Positions 13,852 to 23,182 are shown, counted from the first letter of the stretch. The stretch: DNA of 27,132 bases from an uncultured Collinsella sp. (GCA_900544425.1 UQUX01000007.1:1-27132); one strand, 5' to 3'. Notes: generated from the letters alone by a model not told the origin. Translations and numbers: made by a program.

Positions 13852-14180
13852 CCGGGACACGCTTTCCCAATGGCGGCCCAGGCGGAAAGTCCATCCCGGA
13901 ATCCGCGCTCAGACTGGGACGTAGTATCCGGATGGCGCCTCAAGCGGAAACTGCGACCCGGAATCGAGCCGTAGAGTGGGACATACTTTCCCAATGGCAG
14001 CTCAAGCGGAAAGTACATCCCGGAATCCTCGTTCGGAATGGGATGCAGTTTCCAAATGAATGGCTAGCGGAAAGTACATCCCGGAATCCGCGCTCAGAAC
14101 GGGACGCGCTTTCCCAGCGGCGGTCCAAGTGGAAAGCGCATCCCGGAATCCCGCCTCAAACTGGGGCACACTTTCCGCTT
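13852..14180. repeat. 62-nt tandem array, about five units
   Basis: Units begin CGGAAAGT(A/C)CATCCCGGAATC at 13883, 13945, 14007, 14068 and about 14130, spaced 62, 62, 61 and 62, with half a unit before. Each unit also contains CGGGA(C/T)G followed by a CTTTCC block, so GGAAAG...TCCCG pairs with CGGGA...CTTTCC as an internal dyad. Spacing is not a multiple of three, so frames through it shift in every unit and coding is unlikely. Confidence 0.8.
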
Positions 14181-14263
14181 CACCTGCCGCCTCGAAAAAC
14201 CTGCGCGCTCGCCATCCCAAAACTGGGTAGAAGAAAGCCAAAACGCAATCGCAGGAGGTCAAC

Positions 14264-15142
14264 ATGACTGCAGAAGATAAGGCAAAGAACGCTGGCAAGG
14301 TCGCGCTCGTTTTGGAGGGCGGTAGTTTTCGCGGGCAGTTTACTGCGGGCGTGCTCGACGTTCTCATGGAGGCCGGCGTCGAGATTCCGGCGGTCTACGG
14401 TGTATCGGCCGGCGCCCTCAACGGCGTGAACTACAAGTCGCACCAGATCGGCCGTGCCAACCGCATCAACCTGGCTTTCTGCAATGACAACCGCTTCATG
14501 GGCGCCGCATCGTTTGCGTCCACGGGCTCTATTGTGGGTTACGACTTTATCTTCAACGATGTCCAGGACCGCCTAGATCCCTTTGACAACGAGACGTTCG
14601 ACGCAAGCCCCATCGAGATGTACGCCGTCGCGACGGACATGCTTTTTGGAACCGCCACGTACCTGCCGGTCAAAAGCGCCGTACTTGACCTCGACGCTGT
14701 TCGCGCCTCGACGTCGCTGCCGCTGGTGACGCCGCCGGTCGAGATTGACGGGCACAAATACGTCGACGGCGGCGTAGCCGATTCGGTCCCCATCGAGCAT
14801 GTGCTCGAGGAGGCGGGCTTCGATCGCGCGGTTGTCATTGTCACGCAGGACCGCTCGTACGAGAAAAAGCCCTACGAGTTTTTGCCGGCCGCGCGTGCGC
14901 GTTATGCCGACTACCCCTATCTGCTCGAGGCTATCGAGACGCGCCACGACCGTTACAACATCCAGCGTATGCACCTGTGGAAGTATGAGCGCGAGGGCCG
15001 CGCGTTGGTCGTCGCTCCGCAAAAGCCGGTCGAGGTCGGCCATGTCGAGCACGATTCGGCAAAGCTTTTGGACCTGTATATCCAGGGTCGTCAGGAGGCA
15101 AAGCGCCTGCTCGCGGAAATCCAAGAGTTCGTTGAGCGCTAG
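14264..15142 (+). CDS. Patatin-like phospholipase family protein
   Basis: Predicted cytoplasmic serine acyl hydrolase, 292 residues, of the bacterial patatin/YjjU type. The oxyanion loop GGSFRGQFTAGV (19-30), nucleophile elbow GVSAG with Ser48, and Asp168 in VDGGV form the Ser-Asp dyad of the family. Substrate (phospholipid or other acyl ester) is not known. AGGAGG stands 6 bases before the ATG. No signal peptide. It appears to be transcribed alone: a repeat array lies upstream and the rplM promoter downstream. Confidence 0.93.
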   Translation: MTAEDKAKNAGKVALVLEGGSFRGQFTAGVLDVLMEAGVEIPAVYGVSAGALNGVNYKSHQIGRANRINLAFCNDNRFMGAASFASTGSIVGYDFIFNDVQDRLDPFDNETFDASPIEMYAVATDMLFGTATYLPVKSAVLDLDAVRASTSLPLVTPPVEIDGHKYVDGGVADSVPIEHVLEEAGFDRAVVIVTQDRSYEKKPYEFLPAARARYADYPYLLEAIETRHDRYNIQRMHLWKYEREGRALVVAPQKPVEVGHVEHDSAKLLDLYIQGRQEAKRLLAEIQEFVER

Positions 15143-15241
15143 CGACGGCGAACCCTCAAATAATGACAACAGCTAAAGAGCTGGAAAATCACGGCTCGTG
15201 GATGACATGTGCAGAAACTCTGGTCGGAGCCAAAATACCTG

Positions 15242-15269
15242 TTGACTCGTACGGCGAGCGGGGTAATAT
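15242..15269 (+). promoter_or_regulatory. rplM-rpsI promoter
   Basis: TTGACT (15242-15247), a 16-base spacer and TAATAT (15264-15269). This leaves a 5' leader of about 60 bases before the GTG start, without an obvious terminator. Confidence 0.65.
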
Positions 15270-15335
15270 GGACGGGTTACTTGCAGAGCCCCGTGAATCT
15301 CTGTAACAACACGTACTGTACATGGAGGAGTCTAA

Positions 15336-15779
15336 GTGATTTCGAAATCGACTCACTACGCCAAGCAGGGCGAGGTCCAGCGCAACTGGGTTCTCGTCGA
15401 CGCCGATGGTGCTGTCCTGGGCCGTCTTGCCACCCAGATCGCAATGATCCTGCGCGGTAAGAACAAGCCCCAGTTCACGCCCAACAGCGACTGCGGCGAC
15501 TTCGTTGTCGTCATCAACGCCGATAAGGTCCAGCTTACCGGTAACAAGGCCGACACGAAGACCTATTATCGCCACAGCGGCTACAACGGCGGCCTCAAGG
15601 CTGAGAGCTTCCGCCAGGCTATGGAGAAGCACCCGGAGAAGGTCATCGAGCGCGCCGTTCGCGGTATGCTGCCCAAGACCACCCTCGGCCGTGCCCAGAT
15701 GACCAAGCTTAAGGTCTACGCTGGTGCCGAGCATCCGCATGCTGCCCAGAACCCCACGAAGATTGAGCTGGAGGCTTAA
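15336..15779 (+). CDS. rplM: 50S ribosomal protein L13
   Basis: Early-assembly 23S rRNA-binding protein of the large subunit. The 147 residues include the family landmarks NWVLVDADGAVLGRLATQIA, the strand FTPNSDCGDFVVVINADKV, YYRHSGYNGG and AVRGMLPKTTLGR. The start is GTG with GGAGGAG just upstream. Only two bases separate its stop from the rpsI start, the conserved rplM-rpsI pair. Confidence 0.98.
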   Translation: MISKSTHYAKQGEVQRNWVLVDADGAVLGRLATQIAMILRGKNKPQFTPNSDCGDFVVVINADKVQLTGNKADTKTYYRHSGYNGGLKAESFRQAMEKHPEKVIERAVRGMLPKTTLGRAQMTKLKVYAGAEHPHAAQNPTKIELEA

Positions 15780-15781
15780 AG

Positions 15782-16177
<396 letters not shown>

Positions 16178-16207
16178 GGTTTTATCTCCTTTCGAGATAC
16201 AATGTAC

Positions 16208-16250
16208 AAGCGGGGCCTGCCGATTCCTCGGCGGGTCCCGCTTTTCTTTT
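16208..16250 (+). terminator. Rho-independent terminator of rplM-rpsI
   Basis: A 16-bp stem with two G-T pairs (16208-16223 with 16228-16243), TTCC loop, then TTCTTTTTC. Confidence 0.92.
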
Positions 16251-16300
16251 TCGACTAGGGTGGGCGGTTGCATATCGCCTGCTAGGGAAGGAGCAATCCT

Positions 16301-17638
16301 ATGCCCCAGAACATCTTCGGTACCGACGGCGTCCGTGGCGTTGCCAACGCCGATCTTTCGTGCGACCTCGCGTTTCGCCTGGGCCGCGCGGCGACCAAGT
16401 TCCTTGGTCCGGACATCTGCATCGGCCGCGACACGCGCCTTTCGGGCACCATGCTCGAGAGCGCTCTGACCGCCGGCATTATGGCCGAGGGCGGCCGTCC
16501 GCACTGCTGCGGCGTCATCCCCACGCCTGCCGTGGCGCTGCTCACCGTTCAGAACGAGCTCGATGGTGGCATCGTCATCTCCGCTTCGCATAATCCGCCG
16601 GAGTTCAACGGCATCAAGTTCTTTAGCCGCAAGGGCATGAAGCTTCCTGATGCTGTCGAGGAAGAGATCAGCGCCTGGGTCATGTCCGAGGAAGCCATGG
16701 CTGCCGACACGCTGCCGACCGGTGCCGGCGTGGGCCACATCATCAAGATGAAGGACGCCCGCAAGGCATATGTCGATCATGCCATCGATACGCTTGATGG
16801 CCTGAGGCTCGATGGCCTGGTCGTTGCCGTTGACTGCGGTCACGGTGCTTCCTGCCAGACCACGCCCGCCGCGCTGCAGCGCCTGGGCGCCACGGTCCAT
16901 GCCATCAACACCGATTACTGCGGCACTGACATTAACGTTGAGTGCGGCTCCACTCACCTTGAGCCCCTGCGCGAGCTCGTGCTGCGCACCCATGCTGACA
17001 TCGGTCTGGCCCACGACGGCGACGCCGACCGCGTGCTGTTCGTGGACAGCGAGGGCAATGAGATCGACGGTGACTACATCCTGGCTATCTGCGGTTCTGA
17101 CCTCGCCGCTCGCGGCAAGCTCGCCAACTCCGAGATCGTCTCGACCGTCATGTGCAACCTGGGCTTCTCCATCGCTATGAAGGAGCAGGGCTTCGAGATG
17201 GTTCAGACCGCCGTGGGCGACCGTTACGTTCTGGAGCGCATGCTCGCGGATGGCGCCGTCATCGGCGGCGAACAGTCCGGCCACATCATCTTCCTAGAGC
17301 ACAACACCACCGGTGACGGCCTGGTGACGGCTCTGCAGCTGCTGGCCGTGCTCAAGCGCACCGGTCGTACCCTCACCGATCTTGCCGGCATCATGAAGAA
17401 GTACCCGCAGGTACTCGTCAACGTGCATTCCGACAACAAGGCCGGTCTGGACGATTGCCAGCCCATCTGGGATGCCGTCGCTGCTGCCGAGAAGGAGCTT
17501 GACGGCCGCGGCCGCATTCTGGTGCGCCCGAGCGGTACCGAGCCGCTGGTCCGCGTGATGGCCGAGGCCGAGACGCATGAGCTGACCCAGCGCGTTGTCG
17601 ACGACATCGTCGAGGTTGTCAAGCGCGAACTTCCCTAA
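16301..17638 (+). CDS. glmM: Phosphoglucosamine mutase
   Basis: Interconverts glucosamine-6-phosphate and glucosamine-1-phosphate, feeding UDP-GlcNAc and cell-wall synthesis. The 445-residue product starts FGTDGVRGVAN, has the phosphoserine loop ISASHNPP with Ser96, the Mg-binding DGDADR (239-244), GGEQSGH for sugar recognition and the phosphate-binding RPSGTEPLVRV near the end. GGAAGGAG precedes the ATG. No terminator separates it from the PTS gene 71 bases downstream, so partial read-through is possible. Confidence 0.98.
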   Translation: MPQNIFGTDGVRGVANADLSCDLAFRLGRAATKFLGPDICIGRDTRLSGTMLESALTAGIMAEGGRPHCCGVIPTPAVALLTVQNELDGGIVISASHNPPEFNGIKFFSRKGMKLPDAVEEEISAWVMSEEAMAADTLPTGAGVGHIIKMKDARKAYVDHAIDTLDGLRLDGLVVAVDCGHGASCQTTPAALQRLGATVHAINTDYCGTDINVECGSTHLEPLRELVLRTHADIGLAHDGDADRVLFVDSEGNEIDGDYILAICGSDLAARGKLANSEIVSTVMCNLGFSIAMKEQGFEMVQTAVGDRYVLERMLADGAVIGGEQSGHIIFLEHNTTGDGLVTALQLLAVLKRTGRTLTDLAGIMKKYPQVLVNVHSDNKAGLDDCQPIWDAVAAAEKELDGRGRILVRPSGTEPLVRVMAEAETHELTQRVVDDIVEVVKRELP

Positions 17639-17709
17639 TGGTCAAAAACCGTTGCCAAGTGGTAAACTATTAAGGTTATTTTGATTGATTGGTATGTCCG
17701 AGGGGGAGC

Positions 17710-18207
17710 ATGTTCACTAAAGTCCTAAGGTCTTTTGGTATGCGTGGTCGAGTCCTTACGCTGGATGCTCCCATCTCGGGTGACGTCATTCCGCTTTCCG
17801 AGGTAAACGACCAGACGTTTGCCACCGGCCTTTTGGGCCAGGGCGTGGCGATTCAGCCCACCGGAACGCGTGTGATTGCACCGGCTGATGCCAAGGTCGA
17901 GGCCATTTTTCCCACGGGACACGCTGTTGCGCTTAACACGGTCGATGGCCTGGACGTGCTCATCCACGTTGGTTTGGACACTGTTCAGCTCGAGGGCAAA
18001 CACTTTACCGTACATGCGCAAGTGGGTGACATCGTCCATAAGGGCGATGTACTCATTGAGTTCGATCGCGAGGCAATTGCTGCCGAGGGCTACGATGTGA
18101 CGGTTCCCATCTTGGTGTGCAACTCCGTTGAGTTCTCGAGCATCAAGGGCTCCGTTGGCGTGCATGTCGAAGAGATGGACCAGCTCATCGTTGCTCGCGA
18201 GCGCTAG
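17710..18207 (+). CDS. PTS glucose-type IIA protein (EIIA-Glc/Crr-like)
   Basis: Free-standing IIA domain that carries phosphate from HPr to a IIB domain in sugar uptake. The 165 residues show ISGDVIPLSEVND, GVAIQPTG, His71 in PTGHAVAL and the phosphorylated His86 in LIHVGLDTVQLEG, the usual pair. I took ATG 17710 rather than the TTG at 17689 because the N-terminus then matches the family; AGGGGG is rather close to it (3 bases). No membrane IIC partner is in the window, so it probably serves a permease encoded elsewhere. Gene order glmM-IIA-nagB suggests amino-sugar or glucose use. Confidence 0.92.
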   Translation: MFTKVLRSFGMRGRVLTLDAPISGDVIPLSEVNDQTFATGLLGQGVAIQPTGTRVIAPADAKVEAIFPTGHAVALNTVDGLDVLIHVGLDTVQLEGKHFTVHAQVGDIVHKGDVLIEFDREAIAAEGYDVTVPILVCNSVEFSSIKGSVGVHVEEMDQLIVARER

Positions 18208-18247
18208 CAAGTGCACGTGGCCATTAGCCTACAATTCAAACACGTTT

Positions 18248-18478
18248 ACGGAGGGCGCCCTTGAAAGAGGACGCCCTCCGTGGCAAGATGGGATTTGTCC
18301 GAAGCTAAACAGCTTTGGGTCACCGTGGACGGGCAGGGGCCTCGACGCGGCTAGACACGAGACACATACATTACGCGACCTCGCCCTGGTGGCCGCACAC
18401 GTTGGTTGCGGCCGACGCGGGCCGCGGGCAAGTGCTTGTAAGGGGACCTTGCCTCTCTTGTACGAGAAAGGACGCGTA
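18248..18478 (+). other. Structured noncoding leader between the IIA gene and nagB
   Basis: No protein-coding frame is supported. ACGGAGGGCG (18248-18257) pairs perfectly with CGCCCTCCGT (18272-18281). Smaller stems follow: AAGCT/AGCTT (18302-18315), enclosed by GTCC/GGAC (18297-18300 with 18327-18330), CTCG/CGAG near 18341-18361 and GGCCGCA/TGCGGCC near 18392-18416. None has a T run, so the first is not an ordinary terminator. I matched it to no riboswitch class I know. Confidence 0.45.
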
Positions 18479-19207
18479 ATGAAGATCATTAAAGCTAAAG
18501 ACTACGAGGATATGAGCCGCAAAGCCGCTAATATCATCTCGGCGCAGGTTATCCTCAAGCCCGATTGCGTGTTGGGCCTTGCCACCGGCTCCACCCCGAT
18601 CGGTGCCTACAAGCAGCTCGCTGCTTGGTACGAGAAGGGTGACGTCGACTTTGCCGAGGTCAGCACCTACAACCTGGACGAGTATCGCGGCCTTTCGCAC
18701 GACGATCCCCAGAGCTATCACTACTTCATGCGTGAGAACTTCTTCGATCACATCAACATCGACCTGAACAACACGCATGTGCCCGACGGTTCCAACCCCG
18801 ACGCCGCCGTTGCCTGCTCTGAGTACGACAAGATCGTCGCCGAGGCCGGTTACCCGGATCTGCAGCTGCTCGGTATTGGCAACAACGGCCACATCGGCTT
18901 CAACGAGCCCGATGACCACTTCTCCAAGGGCACGCACTGCGTCGACCTCACCGAGAGCACCATTCAGGCCAACAGCCGCCTGTTCGACAGCATCGACGAT
19001 GTTCCCCGTCAGGCCTACACCATGGGTACCCAGACCATCATGTATGCCCGCATGATCCTGGTTGTCGCCAACGGCGAGGCCAAGGCTCAGGCCGTGCATG
19101 ACATGTGCTATGGTCCGGTTACGCCCGAGTGCCCGGCTTCGATCCTGCAGCTGCACACCAACTGCGTTGTCGTTGCCGACGAGGCCGCCCTTTCGCTCTG
19201 CGAGTAG
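18479..19207 (+). CDS. nagB: Glucosamine-6-phosphate deaminase
   Basis: Converts glucosamine-6-phosphate to fructose-6-phosphate and ammonia, the entry of amino sugars into glycolysis. 242 residues, the short form usual in Gram-positives. VLGLATGSTPIGAY binds phosphate, Asp67 in NLDEYRG is the proton-transfer residue and His138 in GNNGHIGFNEP opens the ring. AAAGGA precedes the ATG at 18479; the frame is open far upstream, but those codons are noncoding leader. Its substrate is also that of GlmM upstream, so the two set the balance between wall synthesis and catabolism. A terminator follows. Confidence 0.98.
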   Translation: MKIIKAKDYEDMSRKAANIISAQVILKPDCVLGLATGSTPIGAYKQLAAWYEKGDVDFAEVSTYNLDEYRGLSHDDPQSYHYFMRENFFDHINIDLNNTHVPDGSNPDAAVACSEYDKIVAEAGYPDLQLLGIGNNGHIGFNEPDDHFSKGTHCVDLTESTIQANSRLFDSIDDVPRQAYTMGTQTIMYARMILVVANGEAKAQAVHDMCYGPVTPECPASILQLHTNCVVVADEAALSLCE

Positions 19208-19240
19208 CGCGAATCCTGCAGCTCGACATAGCCTTGCCTA

Positions 19241-19267
19241 AGGCCTCCGCTTTGCGGGGGCCTTTTT
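19241..19267 (+). terminator. Rho-independent terminator of nagB
   Basis: AGGCCTCCGC (19241-19250), loop TTT, GCGGGGGCCT (19254-19263), 10 bp with one T-G, then TTTTT. Confidence 0.92.
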
Positions 19268-19655
19268 GCTATCCCTTTTTACCCACTTGACCAAAATCTT
19301 GCCGCAAGCTTGACGAATGCCGGATGCTTAACAGCTTGATTCATTCCATACCAGATTCTATGCAAAAATGCCACTAGAAGGTCGTAGACGGTAGCGGGTG
19401 CTAGGCGAGTTGAATGACATGGCTGAACCTTGTTCATCTGCGTTACACTGCCGCTTAGATGGGACAAGCTGACAAGCTCATTTACCTGCTTAAAGACCGA
19501 TTAGTCGGGGGATTAATAACAATCGGCCCTCGCTGTACAAAAACTTGCCGCTTGCGTACCAAAAGACAACCTAAAACACAAGGTCGCTCTATTCATAGCG
19601 CGGCTTGTATGGTCTTGCGGCTACAGTGTCCATACGGTCGAGTTGAGGAGCGGGC
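19268..19655 (+). other. Long upstream region of the large regulator gene
   Basis: About 390 bases, less GC-rich than the genes around it, without a credible ORF, tRNA or clear promoter. CCGATT (19497-19502) and AATCGG (19521-19526) form a dyad, and GACAAGCT is partly repeated near 19463-19478. GAGGAG before the ATG at 19656 is the ribosome-binding site. Such a long leader is consistent with complex control, but nothing specific is seen. Confidence 0.4.
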
Positions 19656-22655
19656 ATGGTAAACGATTTGAGCGGTATAGACGACCTCGAGCTGATGCCG
19701 CTGGGCGGAGGCTATATGGTGCGACGCGAACGCTTGATGAATGAGCTTATCGCCAAGGGCCGAAAGGCCGGCATCGTGGTTCTTTATGCGCCCGACGGGT
19801 TTGGGAAGACCTCGGTGCTGCTGCAGTACACCCATGAGGTTAAATGCGACCCGACGCGAGGCCCCGTGCGGATTATCGAGGCCGATCGCGCCATTGGGCG
19901 CGAGGTGTTTATGCAGCTCGAGGTGGTTACCGAAGAACTCAAAGACAAACCGCACTCCCTTATCGCGATTGATAATGTGCCAAACCTCGATCAGCACGAT
20001 ACCGAAGACCTCATCGACAGGATTCGCGGCCTGCGCGCTATGGGGGTTGGGGTCTTTATCTCCTGCCGTCCTTCAAATCGTCAGCTGATTCATGGGCTGG
20101 GCGATTCGGTTAAGATCAATGCGCAGATGCTCAAGGTGCATGCCTATGAGTATTCGGCGTGGGCATCGGCGTTTTCGATCAGCACATCGCTCGACTTCTA
20201 TCAGCTCACGCAGGGCGTGCCCGAGCTCGTTTCGGCATTGCAGACGGGTCTGTATGGCCAAGGCGACGTAGCCGGCCTGCTCGAAAACGAGATTGTCAAC
20301 GTATATGGCGCGGCACTTGCCGATCTGGCTTCGCTCGACAATAATGCGCTGTTTTGCGTGGCATGTCTCATGGTTTTGATGGGCGAGGGCAATATCGCAG
20401 AACTCGAGGCTTGCGGGATGAGGCTGTCGATGGTCGACCAGTCCTATTTTGTACGCGACTACCCGATCTTTGGCTTGGATCCCGCCGAGCGGAGTTTTAC
20501 GTGTCTGGGCACGGAGGATAACGGACGCTTGCGCTTGCGTAAGTTGGTGGCCGAGGTTCGCCCCGAACTTGTTCCGAGGGCGGCCCGGATTTTGCTTAAG
20601 GCGGGCCGATGCGATGCGGCGATGGGCCTGGCGGACGCCTTTTTGGACCGTGAAGCGGTCCTTGAACTTGCTGGGCAGTATGGGGTCGATCTGGCTCTGA
20701 CGGGGCACGGGGCCGATATCTGCCGAGCGGCGCTGGGCACGATCGATGCCGACGATCCGGCTCCAGAGCCAACGCCTGCCGAAGCGCTTGGCGTATATCT
20801 GGCAGCGGTCAGCGTGTCCAATACAAAGCTCGCTCGCTATATGGCATCGGTCATCGAGCGCGGGGGCGAACGGGCGGCCTGCGAAATAGACCCTGTTTCA
20901 TGGAGGATGGCCCAGACGCTGACGGCTGTTTGCTATGGGGACAACGGGCTTGGGCTTCCTACGAACCTGGCCGTGCCAGAAATCGAGACATCCCATACCG
21001 CACTCGATATGTTGTCTGCGCATATCGAGGTCAAGCGCTGCCTGACCGAGCAGGGAGATGACGGCGGCGTTCTACAGCAGCTCAAAACGAGCAGGGCCTA
21101 TGACTGCGAGCTCGACATTGCGGGGATTGTTATACGGGCCGATAGCATGCTGGTGGAGCTCTTTGACGGGTCGTTTGCGGGAACCGACGAGCGCGACGAC
21201 GAGATGGCGGTGGTGCGGGAGGCGCTCGACGTACGTGGGCTTAAGGCGATGGCTATCTGGGTGCGCATGGTGTTGGCGGCACGGCGGCTCCTTTCCGGCT
21301 TGCCGGTAACCGACGACGCGGCGTTCAACGAGCTCGATCGTTTTGCCGTGCGTATGCGCGACAACCAGATTCAGCTGTTTGGCCTGTTGCTAGAAGGCTG
21401 GCAGTCGCTGGCAGAGGGACGGCCGGTTAACGCAAAGTTCCGTGCGGTCCAAGTGCTCAAACTTGCCGAGGAGTCGATTGCGTACATGCGCGATAACGCA
21501 TTGCTGCTGGAGCGCGCGGCATATCTGCGTAACACCTCGATGGTTTCGGTGCGCGAGGAAGCGGAGCTACTCGATATAAGCCAGACGCAGGTTGGTGGAG
21601 CGGAGGCCTGGATGGTGGCGCTGCATTTGGCTTGCGCGGGGCGAGATAGCGATCTTGCGGCCTGGATGTCCATGAATCGTGCGGGGATTCTAGAGCCATC
21701 GTATCGTCTCTTTGCGCGCCTTGCCATGCATTGTCTGGGCGAGCCGGCGGGCAGGATACGCAAGAAGCTTCCCGTGCGCGAGCTGTCGCGGTACTCGCTG
21801 CGCGACGATTTGGAAGGGGAGGGCGAGCACCTGTTCCAGGCCGGCGAGGTTGAAGCCGTTGATACCATCGACCATATCGAGATTCGCATGTTTGGTGCGT
21901 TTCGCGCCGAGCGCGACGGGTTTCCCATCACGGATAAAATGTGGCGCCGCAAGAAGGCGGCGACACTTGCCGAGCGGCTTGCACTGGGCATGGATGCGCT
22001 CGTCGATCGTGAGACGCTGGCCATGGAGCTGTGGCCCCATGCCGAGTTCAATAGCGCCCGCAACAACCTGTACTCGACGATATCGCGCTTGCGGTCGGCT
22101 TTGGGGCCGACGCCGGATGGCAAGTCATGTGTGCTCATCCAAAATGAATGCATTGGGCTCAACGGCGACTACGTCAAGACCGATGTACGGCTGTTTGACC
22201 AGATAAGCCGCGAGGTTTTGGGAAATCGCACGGGTGCGCGCGGACCCCATTTAGTTGAGCTGTGCCTTAAGATTGAGCAGCTTTATGTCGGACCGCTGTA
22301 TGTTCCCAATGGCTGTAATCCCACCTACTTTTTGCGTATGCGACGCATTATGCAGTCAAAGTACATCGATTGCATGATTAAGGGAGCAAATGCCGCTCTA
22401 GAAGAAAACGATCTGCAGTCGGCGATTTGGCTGGCGGAGTCGGGGCTTCGGCAGGAAACGGCGCGTGAGGATATGGTGCGCTGCGCCATGCGCGTCTACA
22501 GTGCGGCGGGGCGACGGCGCGATATCGTCGAGCTGAACAGCGGGCATATGCACCATCTGAGGGAGCAGGTCAATGGCGTGCCCGAGCCCGAGACGCGGCG
22601 TCTATACGAGCGCTTGGTGGAGGGGCGGCTCAATCGCGTGCTGGTCGAGCGATAA
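19656..22655 (+). CDS. Large transcriptional regulator: MalT-like ATPase with C-terminal SARP/BTAD-like region
   Basis: 999 residues. The N-terminal NTPase of the STAND/MalT type has a Walker A at 45-53 (APDGFGKTS) and a Walker B-like SLIAIDNV at about 105-112, then a long helical middle (about 230-730) resembling a repeat or sensor region. Near residue 741, HIEIRMFGAFRAERDG begins an OmpR/SARP-type winged helix (RRKKAATLAERLALG, ELWPHAEFNSARNNLYSTIS), followed by a BTAD-like helical end (about 840-985). SARP regulators usually carry this winged helix at the N-terminus; here it is behind the ATPase. No LuxR-type HTH is seen. The inducer and targets are unknown; it is transcribed alone with a long leader. 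Confidence 0.8.
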   Translation: MVNDLSGIDDLELMPLGGGYMVRRERLMNELIAKGRKAGIVVLYAPDGFGKTSVLLQYTHEVKCDPTRGPVRIIEADRAIGREVFMQLEVVTEELKDKPHSLIAIDNVPNLDQHDTEDLIDRIRGLRAMGVGVFISCRPSNRQLIHGLGDSVKINAQMLKVHAYEYSAWASAFSISTSLDFYQLTQGVPELVSALQTGLYGQGDVAGLLENEIVNVYGAALADLASLDNNALFCVACLMVLMGEGNIAELEACGMRLSMVDQSYFVRDYPIFGLDPAERSFTCLGTEDNGRLRLRKLVAEVRPELVPRAARILLKAGRCDAAMGLADAFLDREAVLELAGQYGVDLALTGHGADICRAALGTIDADDPAPEPTPAEALGVYLAAVSVSNTKLARYMASVIERGGERAACEIDPVSWRMAQTLTAVCYGDNGLGLPTNLAVPEIETSHTALDMLSAHIEVKRCLTEQGDDGGVLQQLKTSRAYDCELDIAGIVIRADSMLVELFDGSFAGTDERDDEMAVVREALDVRGLKAMAIWVRMVLAARRLLSGLPVTDDAAFNELDRFAVRMRDNQIQLFGLLLEGWQSLAEGRPVNAKFRAVQVLKLAEESIAYMRDNALLLERAAYLRNTSMVSVREEAELLDISQTQVGGAEAWMVALHLACAGRDSDLAAWMSMNRAGILEPSYRLFARLAMHCLGEPAGRIRKKLPVRELSRYSLRDDLEGEGEHLFQAGEVEAVDTIDHIEIRMFGAFRAERDGFPITDKMWRRKKAATLAERLALGMDALVDRETLAMELWPHAEFNSARNNLYSTISRLRSALGPTPDGKSCVLIQNECIGLNGDYVKTDVRLFDQISREVLGNRTGARGPHLVELCLKIEQLYVGPLYVPNGCNPTYFLRMRRIMQSKYIDCMIKGANAALEENDLQSAIWLAESGLRQETAREDMVRCAMRVYSAAGRRRDIVELNSGHMHHLREQVNGVPEPETRRLYERLVEGRLNRVLVER

Positions 22656-22687
22656 AAAACGGGCGCCCGAAGTACTTGGGCACCCGT
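22652..22687 (-). terminator. Terminator of the yhbY-type gene, shared with the regulator gene
   Basis: ACGGGCGCCC (22659-22668) pairs with GGGCACCCGT (22678-22687) with one mismatch. On the minus strand it is followed by TTTTTT (22653-22658), so it ends the minus-strand transcript; it lies directly after the regulator's stop and may also act in that direction. Confidence 0.8.
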
Positions 22688-22724
22688 AAGCTTGCTATGT
22701 GTTGGCTCGCCGGATCATTGGCTC

Positions 22725-23024
22725 TTAGACGAGCTTGATCTTCTCGATGTCCTTGCGCGAGGACTCGCGATACAGCGAGAACTTGCGGCCGATGACCTGG
22801 ACGACTTCGGCGTGGCAGCGCTCAGCGAGCTCTTCGGCGGCCTCGCGGGCGGAAAGACTGGAGCCATCGAGCACGGAGCATTTAACGAGCTCGTGCTTCT
22901 CCAGGTAGGCGACCGTCTGCTCGACGGTGCCCTCGTTGACGTCGGACTTGCCGATGATGATAGCGGGGTTGAGGTGATGGGCCATGCTGCGAAGCTGCTT
23001 GACCTGGGCTCCTGTCAGTGCCAT
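22725..23024 (-). CDS. yhbY: YhbY/CRM-domain RNA-binding protein
   Basis: 99-residue protein of the CRS1/YhbY family, associated with pre-50S ribosome assembly. It starts MALTGAQVKQLRSMAHHLNP and has IIIGKSDVNEG, HELVKCSVLDG and the end QVIGRKFSLYRES, all in the family order. The single compact RNA-binding domain fills the protein. The ribosome-binding site is weak (purine-rich AAAGCGAGAA). A GCCCCG/CGGGGC hairpin (23051-23065) lies in its leader. Confidence 0.94.
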   Translation of the reverse strand: MALTGAQVKQLRSMAHHLNPAIIIGKSDVNEGTVEQTVAYLEKHELVKCSVLDGSSLSAREAAEELAERCHAEVVQVIGRKFSLYRESSRKDIEKIKLV

Positions 23025-23182
23025 GGGTTCTCGCTTTCTATGTATGGGGCGCCCCGCGACGGGGCCTTAATCTACGTGAGCTGTCCCACGATAGCGCAGG
23101 AACGGCGTGGTGTGGAGCGCGTTTGCCCAGTTCAAAAAGAATGCGGATGCCGAGTGAGTGGGCGGTGCGGGCTGCGAACAGG

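Noticed and set aside
13852..14180. CRISPR array
   Set aside because: Whole 62-nt units are similar throughout, with no alternation of identical repeats and unique spacers, and no cas genes are near.
13674..14267. 197-residue plus-strand frame across the 62-nt repeats
   Set aside because: Unit length is not a multiple of three, so the translation has no periodic protein repeat; no RBS, no family resemblance, and it overlaps the start of the lipase gene.
18248..18281. Rho-independent terminator of the PTS IIA gene
   Set aside because: The stem is strong but followed by GGCAAGATGGG with no T run; listed as leader structure instead.
18128..18478. Long N-terminal extension of NagB
   Set aside because: The extra residues overlap the PTS IIA gene and a structured leader and match nothing; ATG 18479 has its own RBS and gives normal family length.
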